From: Rhodocollybia butyracea
Taxonomy: Eukaryota; Basidiomycota; Agaricomycetes; Agaricales; Omphalotaceae
Assembly (NCBI GenBank): GCA_015501585.1
Contig: JADNRY010000036.1
Location: 124,001 to 188,000, forward strand
DNA length: 64,000 nucleotides
Direction of reading: 5' to 3'
A model generated the notes under the pieces. The model made no database searches and was not told where the DNA came from. It saw only the letters and a program-made list of their open reading frames with translations. Positions 21,537 to 30,029 of the stretch are shown one piece after another. The position numbers and the translations under genes are program-made. Numbering within the stretch: position 1 is the first letter of the stretch; the number at the start of each line of letters is the position of its first letter.

Positions 21537-22692
21537 ATGCAAGAATACTCGTCTAGTCACCAAAGATCCTATGATAAATTACTTACCACTTCATTCTTCA
21601 CGTCAGGATTATTCTCGTCTAAGCGATCTATAGATTGACATTGAGCCGCATCCTCTAGGGTGGTCCCTGTGCAGCTTATGTATGGTCCTGTTAGCATTGA
21701 CTCGGAGAGTATAAACAGCACCCGATGGACCTTGTAGAGCGAAATTTCCACAGATTAGGCACTCAGAGAAATCAAAATGTTTACTGATATTGAATCGGTC
21801 TGATTCGACAATTTGAGGATCACCTCCTTTGCTAGGGAGACAACGTCTATCCGTCTTGGGCATTTCATCGTACCATTGGCGAACGTCGGCTCCAACTAGG
21901 TTGAAATTTATTCTAGTGGTGAGATTAGCATCCTCGTAATGTAATATGGTGCCGTCGGGTTGAGAGTGGCTGGGATGGTAGGTAAACTTGATTCTCTGAA
22001 AAAGTAACACGGACATGCGGGTTTCGGATAAAGTCCGGTGGATCTGTGGCTCTGTCGACGAGCTTGGACCCTGGTTCACCGCTAAGCAAATAACCCAGTC
22101 TGACTTCTTTCGTGAATATGAAATCCTGAACTGATGCCCTGTTTTCCAGCAACTTGGTCCATTGGTCACAACAGTATTCCTTCACCTCACTCAAATCTTG
22201 TGTGCGAGATAAAATTACGGAGAACAACCAATCAGGTAAAGCTATATGTAAACAGCTTTCTGTCATTTTCTGTTGCGCCAAGATACCATGCAGAGTGTTT
22301 CAATGCCTTAGCGTCGAAAACAGGTTCCTTGTCATCGATATTTTCGTATTTGAAGCCTACGTATCGTTTTTTGCCATGAGTACGCAAGGGTCATAAATCT
22401 AAGGATGCTTAGTACCAGCGAACGACGGCATAACAGGATATTTTATCACTTTTCAGATTTTAACTTGACCGGGGCTGGGTTGAGAGCGGCAACGGTGTCA
22501 GTGATCTCGTAGCCAATGCGGAATGCTCGCTCCTGCAAGTAACTTGGGTGATAACAGCGGTAGTCGTAATGAAGTAATATCTGACCTACAATAAACATAT
22601 CTCCGTACACCACCTCAGCCCCCATTTCTTGGTCTCATTAATGAGAGTTATTGCCTATTTATGATATCAGCCCAGTCACCACACTTATTGTT

Positions 22693-22869
22693 ATATTTCA
22701 GCCTGACCGAAGTAGGCTATGAAATTATTGTTTTCCAAAACGGTCCGAAACATGTCCTTTCATTCAGAATCTCGCAGTTCTGATTGGATATTCTGGCATT
22801 GAAAGAATACCTTTCAGCAGGTTGAAGGAAGGCAATATTTCCTGGCCTACTTCGGTCAGGCTGAAGTAG
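22693..22869. mobile_element. MITE with hairpin ends, copy 1 (in REV3 relic)
   Basis: A 177-base element bounded by inverted TTTCAGCCTGACCGAAGTAG / CTACTTCGGTCAGGCTGAA ends. Each end is itself a stem-loop (CTACTTC, nine-base loop, GAAGTAG; the left stem is slightly mutated). The inner sequence is the reverse complement of the copy at 29854-30029. It sits just after the exon coding for SGRETLEK, probably in an intron of the REV3 relic. Confidence 0.7.
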
Positions 22870-23951
22870 AAATGTTTGCGGTGTGAGTACCAGTGACTCT
22901 CCGATTGTCCATACAGACTTTTTCTAGCGTCTCACGGCCACTCTGCACAATGCTATCTGCAATTTCTACAGTAGGCATCCTACCTGAGAAGCTGGCGCTA
23001 GAAAGCCAATTCATAGTCAAAGACATACGCAATTTGATCCCCGACTCTGACCGAAGGGAAGGGAGGGTCTTGTCGGTGTCAAATGAGTGTTGGATTCTTC
23101 CAAAACCGCCAGATCGGGTATTTCTTTCCCACCTGATGTTCAGCCGCGATGCCGGTTCATCCATTTGGCAAGTCTTCTGATCCCGATTTGATACGGTCAT
23201 CGCCTTCTCATACTAAGCTTAAGTATGTTGCTGTGCAAGTGCCGGTATAGCCGCTATTCCAGTTACGCCTAGTTACGCCCGTCGTCTTATCTCGTTCTAC
23301 CTTCATAGGCATGCTCTCATGAGTCCAAGGCATTGTAATTGTGATAACTAATTTAAAGAGCTTGGAACAAGTGCATAAACTTGCCGATTTGTGCTATTTG
23401 CCAACTAAGTCCCAAATCTTCAAGATTTCATTCACATTTCAAGATGGTCTAGAGACAATGGCGTCAGCGTATGGAAAGCCGAACTCAATGGTTAATACAA
23501 TTTGTGGTGAGTTTATTTCAGATGGGCTTACCAACTGGAATGCCAGCTCCTAATAACGGACAGACCACAAGCGTGCTGACATCCCTGATAGCCAAATGGA
23601 ATATGCTCCCCTTCTGTGACCACACAAAGGCCCGGCCTTTCCCTGAGGCATCTGGGGATGCCATACGTCTGATCTTTGCTGCGAACACCTTGCTCTCAAT
23701 TACAAACCTGCTGGTTCACTCATGAGTCGCCGCAATGGCAGTTGTTTCAGAAGTCTTATGACTGCTATCTAATCACATCATGTGCCAAGTACCAAATCCG
23801 CTATGTTGCGATATTTAACTGATGATCCGGTATGCGGGATAGTTGCCACTATCCCGATCTTCGTGCTACAGCCATCACCTTCATTTGCTAGTAAAACCTG
23901 CATCTTGCTTTTTCCGCCTTTGTCTTACCCCGTCAACGACGGCCACTGACC

Positions 23952-26900
23952 TTGAGGATGTCTTCGTTAGAATCAACTTATGCTGCAGTTCGTAACTCCA
24001 TACCAGTGTGGCTTCAAATGAATGAACCTCTTGTAGTTGAATTGAATTTAAAAAAATTAACCACTGCAGTTCTAAATTCAATACCTTCATGTCCGCTTGA
24101 TGTTACGACAAAATCAAAGGCAATTAAGAATATTCTGGATGAATTGCCCTCAATTCTGGCCCATATGCGTCGTCTTCCTGTAGAACAAATCTATGTTGCG
24201 TGTGCTAAAACTGTTATTGTGACATTTGGTACTGAAATTTCGAGAGCAATAATGAAGTCCTTTCCAAGAGAAGTAGTTGAACGTGCCAGTCATCCTTTTC
24301 TCAACGTACAATTTCTTCCTTGCTTGGTAAAGTTATTGGATGATATAGAACCTGAGACTATTGACATGCTCAAACTTTACTTCAGAATTCATTACCGTGA
24401 AAAAGCATCAGTGTATATTTCAACGTCAGATCATGGCTTTGGTTCAATGCAGTCGTTGAGCCTGAATCAACTTATTGCACGATGTATTCAGAGAGAATTT
24501 CAGTCGTTGTATTATTTGTCATTTGAATCACTTACTGATACCTACCTTAGTGAGTTAACATTCAGCAATGAAATCGCTATGGACACCCCCTTTGACCATG
24601 AGGACATGGTTCTTGCAATTTTCATAGTACGAGGCTTCCCTCAATTCCTTCTCACTACAATAAGTACTCAATTGGCAGAGTTTGCTGCTACAGGAGAAGC
24701 AAAGTTAAGTAGAACTGAACATCGCCGCCTTGTGCAACTTGCCACACGGAGGGCTCAACGTATTTCAAGGGCCAATGCATCTGTCAACACAATATCAAAT
24801 GCTTCAGAGGTATGGCCTCAACCTGTATCTGATGAGACAAAATTGACTTGTATTCGATCTTACTGTGAGTCAATGAAGTATATCCCTCTTGATTGCTGTG
24901 CATGTTGCGGGAGTGAAGATCGACTGAGGACAGGATCATTTAACCTTCTTGTAGACACTCCATCATTGGATATACTTCGTGTAAAGGATGAATGGATCCT
25001 TAGTCGCACGCCCCAATGGCGATTCACCTATATTGACCGATCTTTGGATGGCCTTCTTTTGGAACCTAAAGGCATACGCCTTTCTTCTTGTTCCTCTGAT
25101 GCAGTTGAAATCTACTTGTGTGTTGAATGTAAAGGTGCACTGAGCCGATCTACTATGCCACGTTTAGCCCTGAACAACTGTCTGTATCGAGGTGAGTTGC
25201 CACCTGAGTTGCAAGACCTTACATGGGTTGAAGAAATGGCATGCAGTTTGTATCGTACCACAGCACACGTTGCACGATTATATGGATCTTCCTCCCCAGA
25301 AGATCCCCTTCAACTGCATGGAAATACCTGTGCTCATCCAATGAAACTGTTTGAAAATGCCACCACTTTGCCATGGGCTCCATCAGATTTAAATGATTTG
25401 ATAAGTATTGTCTTTATTGGACCACGGAAATTAAGGAAGGATGATATTGCCAAACTTAAGCATTATTTTGTACGGAAGTCAAAGATCAAGCTGTTCCTTG
25501 CTTATTTGAGGAAACATTCCCGCTTGTATTCTGGTCTACCTCCAGTTGATGATCGAATCTTGGCCATGTATCCTGAAGAAGGTATCCTTCCTGGATTGCT
25601 TGAAAGAATAATTTACGACCATGAAAGCGACCCTGTGTCATTGTTTGAGGAAGAAACTTCAAGCTTTGATGAACATCCAGCAGAAAATCTGTCCAATTCT
25701 GATCTTCTCTTGGAAAAGTTGGGTGTCTATAGTCCTGAAAGTGACACTGTTCCTGGTCGATTCAAAACATCATCTGCACTAAGAAATATTGCTTTGGCTT
25801 CAGACCCAAACCATGCGAATCTTGTCAAATTTGATCGTGACCCCATCCCTGAGTACAATAATCGAGATCTGTTTCCTGGAATGTTTCCTACTTTATATCC
25901 CTTGGGTATTGGGGGTTTTGAAGATCCTTGCCAGAGTCCCTCAGTTTCACTTGAAGCACATGCAGAGCACTTGTTGGACCAAGCCAATTGCAAATTCCGG
26001 TATCATCACTATTACATCTTTGTTGTGTTGAACCTTATTCAACGGCGTAAAGCACATCTTCATACTGCATTTTCCATAAAGTCCTCACGTTTTTCTCATA
26101 TTTCTTCTGCACTGTTATCTGTGTCACCTCAAGTGCTATCCAATCTTTCCAATCATCTCAAAGATGAGTACAATCCTGCATTATTTACCGATGATGAGCA
26201 ACGGGCCATGCTGCTCTTGAAAGAAGTGAATACAATCTCAGCAAAAATACCAGGTTCGCAAGCATCAAAAATAAATGCTCGACATCAAATTCACAATTAC
26301 TATGGCTACTTTGGTCTTGCACATTTATTTCTTACATTAAATCCTTCTGCAGTTCACAGCCCTATTTTCCAGGTGATCTATGGTGATGACTTGGTCAATC
26401 TGGAAGATTGGTTTCCTGAAATACCAAAGAAAAGGTCAGATCGTGCATTTAGAGTTGCTGAGGATCCTGTTGCTGGTTGTGATTTTTTCATTTACATGTA
26501 CCGTTGTATTTTTCGTGATCTATTTGGTTGGAATTTTGATCAATCTAAACCCTCAGATAAGGGAGGAATTTTTGGCGTACTGCGAGCATTTTATGGTACA
26601 GCCGAATTGACTGAACGAGGACAATTTCATGGACATTACCTTATATGGTTGCGCGGAGGGCTAAATCCCTCACAGATTCATGCCAAAATGAAGGCATCAG
26701 ATGAATATCGTGATCGATTTCTGAGTTTCTTTGAAGGTATAATATACCATCATCTACCTAAGAGTGATACTCCAATTGATGTTCTGTATGAACCTTGTGT
26801 TGAAATGCCTCCCTTTCCACCTTTAACGGCAGATGAAGGCCATGAATTTTATCAAGAAGCCTCCCTCTTTGAGTGGGAGTTGATGTTTGAAAGTGAGCAT

Positions 26901-28391
26901 AAGAAGATTGGAGAGCGTCATCAAAGGCATCGCTGCCGTCCTGTATGCTTCAAAGGAAGGTCCGCAGCTGATGGATGTAGATTCAATTATCCGCATGAAA
27001 TTGTCCCAATATCCACATTTGATTCTGAAACCAACTCTGTCATTTTTTCTCGGCAAGAGTCTGATGTGAATGGTCATAACCCAATACTTCTAGTATATAC
27101 CCGTCATAATCATGACCTGAAATGCATCTTATCAGGTAAAGCTGCCAAGGCAGCAATGTTTTATATTTCTGATTACATCACAAAAATGCCTTTGAAGACT
27201 GAACAATTACTTTCGTTACTGTCGAAGGCAGTTGCATCAGTCACACAAGATGATATCTTTGAAACTGAGGTTGGAAAGGCCAAACACCTGTTACACCGTT
27301 GTCTTACACATTTTGGCAGAAGTCAGCAAATACATGCACAGCAAGCAGTTCGGTATCTGCGCCAGATGGATGATACCATGTACTCGCATAAATGTATCCC
27401 AATGCCTTCAGCCAATTTGATGGCATTTATTCAAAAAATGTATGCACCAATTTTACGACAATTTGAGGTTGAATTTGATGATGACGAGGATATTCCTATC
27501 CAGTTGTTATTTGATGGAGAAGGGAAAATTCGCCATTGTAATCAAGTTCATGACTACTGGTACCGGTCCTCCGACTTGGATGATATTACATTTTTTGATT
27601 TCATTCGGCACTTTACATGTGATAATAAGAGTAAAACACGGACAGTTAATACACCTCAGACCAGAGCGGGGGTTCTATCACGATACAGTCTTTGTGAAGG
27701 ACATCCATATTACAAGACTCATGAGCTTGTTCGCCATACTTTTATTGAACAAGGTGATATTGGACAAGAATTAGTCCCCAGGGTTATTGGCATGGCCATT
27801 CCAAGGAAAAAAAATCCTGCCTATGCATTATTTGCTCTTGCACATTTCAAACCCTTTTCTGTGCGTACTCCACTCATTGAGATGCCAGTCAACGATGAGT
27901 TTGTCTCCTACAACTTCAGTCCATTTGCAATAAGTATAATGAATAACTGGGAAGAGATACATGAATGTCAGGATGAGCGAGAAGCGGAACGTATTCGGAA
28001 GCAGGCACAGCAAATGAAGGGATCTAAAAACTCTGTGTCATTGCAGAATTCACTGCTGGATGATCCCTACCACAATGTGGATGAGGATGCCGATTTCATT
28101 GATTCGCGTGTTACCTCTCAAAAGAGGGCCAGTGATCTTGCATTGGCACGGGAGTGTAACCTGCTACATCGAGATCTTATTCTATCAAAATGGCTACAAC
28201 TGCCTGCTGACATTGTGAGGATCAATCTGAAGAATATTGCAGATTCTTGTAATGCCTTACCACGAATAACTTCTCAGCTGGAAGCAAGATGGAAATTGCA
28301 AACAAAGACCCAGAGTAATCTCATCACCGATGCGAGAAAGTCCAGGTCAATGCCTCATAATCAAACAAGACAACGCGCTCCACTAACATAA
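23952..28391 (+). CDS. Helitron Rep protein (HUH endonuclease domain), helicase missing
   Basis: A 1479-codon uninterrupted frame. Translation probably starts at one of the first in-frame Mets (23952 or 23958). The N-terminal part has a cysteine cluster (LDCCACCGSED, about residue 315) as in the DUF6570-type region of fungal Helitron proteins. The central Helitron_like_N/Rep domain carries the two-histidine metal motif GQFHGHYLIWL (His about 893 and 895) and the catalytic tyrosine segment AKAAMFYISDYITK (Tyr about 1071 and 1075). Together these cut and join single-stranded DNA in rolling-circle transposition. The Pif1-like helicase that normally follows is absent: the frame ends in TAA and no Walker A motif appears before the REV3 sequence resumes. 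Either the helicase is encoded elsewhere or the element is truncated. Base composition is visibly more AT-rich than the flanks. It lies antisense inside the REV3 relic. Confidence 0.8.
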   Translation: MRMSSLESTYAAVRNSIPVWLQMNEPLVVELNLKKLTTAVLNSIPSCPLDVTTKSKAIKNILDELPSILAHMRRLPVEQIYVACAKTVIVTFGTEISRAIMKSFPREVVERASHPFLNVQFLPCLVKLLDDIEPETIDMLKLYFRIHYREKASVYISTSDHGFGSMQSLSLNQLIARCIQREFQSLYYLSFESLTDTYLSELTFSNEIAMDTPFDHEDMVLAIFIVRGFPQFLLTTISTQLAEFAATGEAKLSRTEHRRLVQLATRRAQRISRANASVNTISNASEVWPQPVSDETKLTCIRSYCESMKYIPLDCCACCGSEDRLRTGSFNLLVDTPSLDILRVKDEWILSRTPQWRFTYIDRSLDGLLLEPKGIRLSSCSSDAVEIYLCVECKGALSRSTMPRLALNNCLYRGELPPELQDLTWVEEMACSLYRTTAHVARLYGSSSPEDPLQLHGNTCAHPMKLFENATTLPWAPSDLNDLISIVFIGPRKLRKDDIAKLKHYFVRKSKIKLFLAYLRKHSRLYSGLPPVDDRILAMYPEEGILPGLLERIIYDHESDPVSLFEEETSSFDEHPAENLSNSDLLLEKLGVYSPESDTVPGRFKTSSALRNIALASDPNHANLVKFDRDPIPEYNNRDLFPGMFPTLYPLGIGGFEDPCQSPSVSLEAHAEHLLDQANCKFRYHHYYIFVVLNLIQRRKAHLHTAFSIKSSRFSHISSALLSVSPQVLSNLSNHLKDEYNPALFTDDEQRAMLLLKEVNTISAKIPGSQASKINARHQIHNYYGYFGLAHLFLTLNPSAVHSPIFQVIYGDDLVNLEDWFPEIPKKRSDRAFRVAEDPVAGCDFFIYMYRCIFRDLFGWNFDQSKPSDKGGIFGVLRAFYGTAELTERGQFHGHYLIWLRGGLNPSQIHAKMKASDEYRDRFLSFFEGIIYHHLPKSDTPIDVLYEPCVEMPPFPPLTADEGHEFYQEASLFEWELMFESEHKKIGERHQRHRCRPVCFKGRSAADGCRFNYPHEIVPISTFDSETNSVIFSRQESDVNGHNPILLVYTRHNHDLKCILSGKAAKAAMFYISDYITKMPLKTEQLLSLLSKAVASVTQDDIFETEVGKAKHLLHRCLTHFGRSQQIHAQQAVRYLRQMDDTMYSHKCIPMPSANLMAFIQKMYAPILRQFEVEFDDDEDIPIQLLFDGEGKIRHCNQVHDYWYRSSDLDDITFFDFIRHFTCDNKSKTRTVNTPQTRAGVLSRYSLCEGHPYYKTHELVRHTFIEQGDIGQELVPRVIGMAIPRKKNPAYALFALAHFKPFSVRTPLIEMPVNDEFVSYNFSPFAISIMNNWEEIHECQDEREAERIRKQAQQMKGSKNSVSLQNSLLDDPYHNVDEDADFIDSRVTSQKRASDLALARECNLLHRDLILSKWLQLPADIVRINLKNIADSCNALPRITSQLEARWKLQTKTQSNLITDARKSRSMPHNQTRQRAPLT

Positions 28392-28948
28392 CTTACAATT
28401 AAACGGAAGGATCTTTGAAAAAACTTGGAGCAGGGGAAATAAAACACATAACTGGAAGGTGTAATATTCTGTCCACATTGATTTCACTCCATTATCATGT
28501 CAATGGAACGAGCAGTGACAGAGATTTCGATCAGCAACAACCGATATTATCTTTCTGGCCATGCATCGCAGACAACTGCCTTCTCGAATATTACTCTTCC
28601 AATAATTGAATCACAGAAACGGGGAACTCACCACGTTCACACCCTGTTACTACATGGTCAGAAGTTGCACAACTTGACAAAATAGTTAATGTGTGTTGGG
28701 GGCAATATCTTGGTGGATACATAGCTGACATCATTTCAGCAGTGGGGCGGTGTGTGGCTCCTTGAACGTAGATCAGGAAATACAAAGACGTAGAATCAAG
28801 TCAAGGATCATCGCAGAAGAAGGGATCATGCAAGTGATGACTGAGTAAAGTTGGCATGTACTGTAATTGATAGTTACGATTGTATCTGCTTCGTTGACTT
28901 AGCCTAGCTAGCTGTCTTTTGTGAAGAGAATACTCGTTCACGTATAAA
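28392..28948. other. Helitron 3' flank, no gene
   Basis: Probably still within the roughly 6-kb insertion in REV3. No helicase sequence on either strand. I could not identify a convincing Helitron 3' end (hairpin plus CTRR). Confidence 0.35.
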
Positions 28949-29253
28949 GCCTAGTGGGCAGGGTTCAAGGGACCCTCGTGTTCGATTTTTTTAAACTACG
29001 ATCCTTTGCAGTGCGGTTTCCGGCCCTTGTAATCATAACATTGTATAAGTCGCAGAAAATCCTTTCACCTACTTTGAAACAAGGAGTTCAGATACAGAAA
29101 TTTCTATCTCTGGTAATGAATCGTAGACTCCCGGACCTTCTTCTCACCCAAATCCACCCCGCAGACCATGCTTGAGCTTTGCCATAGACCGGCAACCACA
29201 CGGCATCACGCGGCAAAGGCTCGGAAGGGTCCATCAAACCCTCGCCACAAGGC
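28949..29253. mobile_element. Degenerate foldback element related to 5322-5639
   Basis: Begins GCCTAGTGGGCAGGGTTCAA and ends AACCCTCGCCACAAGGC, imperfect inverted ends that match those of the 318-base element at 5322 (GCCTGGTGGCAAGGGTTCGA / AACCCTTGCCACCAGGC). Its length of 305 bases is also close. No coding sequence. Confidence 0.5.
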
Positions 29254-29853
29254 TAGCGTTGACTCGGTAAAATCATGCATGTCAACTGACCAAAACTGAT
29301 GACCTCACCCCAACGACTACGCCGCGACACGGAGCGCTCAGAAAATGGTACCTAAGTTCTCCATTTCAAAAACCTGGTTCGCCATGCATCAAATATGGCA
29401 CGTAGATTGTGAGGCAGACGTTTGCATCTGAACTATGATGGAGATTGGACCTATGTAGTGACCATTGCTAAGTATGTAAAGCAGGTGTTAATCTTGTAGT
29501 CGGGGATTGCTGCGCAGCAGCGTTAAGGATGGGATAACTAACCTTGTCGTGTTTGTATCCCTTCATGGCCTGCTTCACCATGAAATGGGTATCCCAGTAG
29601 CTCTGCTAACATCCGTGGAAGCAGGCCTTTTTGCACATCCCCGGGCACAAACATAAGACCGGGTAAAACTATTATCAAGTCGGCCATAAAGGCTTTCACA
29701 CTTCCATCTCAATTAGTACACACCGTTGATGTGGTCTTTCGATACTTCAAGAAGCCCGGAGGTCGTTCCAGGTCATTAACAACTCCAAATTTGTTACAAC
29801 CTTGAAAGTCTACCACTCTTCCCGGACAGGTAGAATCACACCGGATAAATTTC

Positions 29854-30029
29854 CACTTCAGCCTGACTAAAGTAGGCTGCGAAATACAACATTTCACCAG
29901 CTTGCTGAAAGATGTCCCTTCAATGCCAGATCCTCCCATCAAAACTGCGAGATTCTGAATGAAAGGACATATTCTGAGCCGTCTTTGAAACCAATAATTT
30001 TGCTTCCTACTTCAGTCAGGCTGAAGTAG
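29854..30029. mobile_element. MITE with hairpin ends, copy 2 (beside REV3 motif A)
   Basis: A 176-base element: left end CACTTCAGCCTGACTAAAGTAG, right end CTACTTCAGTCAGGCTGAAGTAG (each given as a palindromic stem-loop with stem CTACTTC/GAAGTAG). The interior matches copy 1 (22693-22869) in reverse orientation, for instance CTGCGAGATTCTGAATGAAA. It separates the REV3 motif A coding piece from the following GRVVDFQG piece. Confidence 0.7.

Noticed and set aside
28900..28920. CTAGCTAG near 28908 as the Helitron 3' end (CTRR)
   Set aside because: No convincing preceding hairpin and no A|T insertion context could be shown, so the end is left open.
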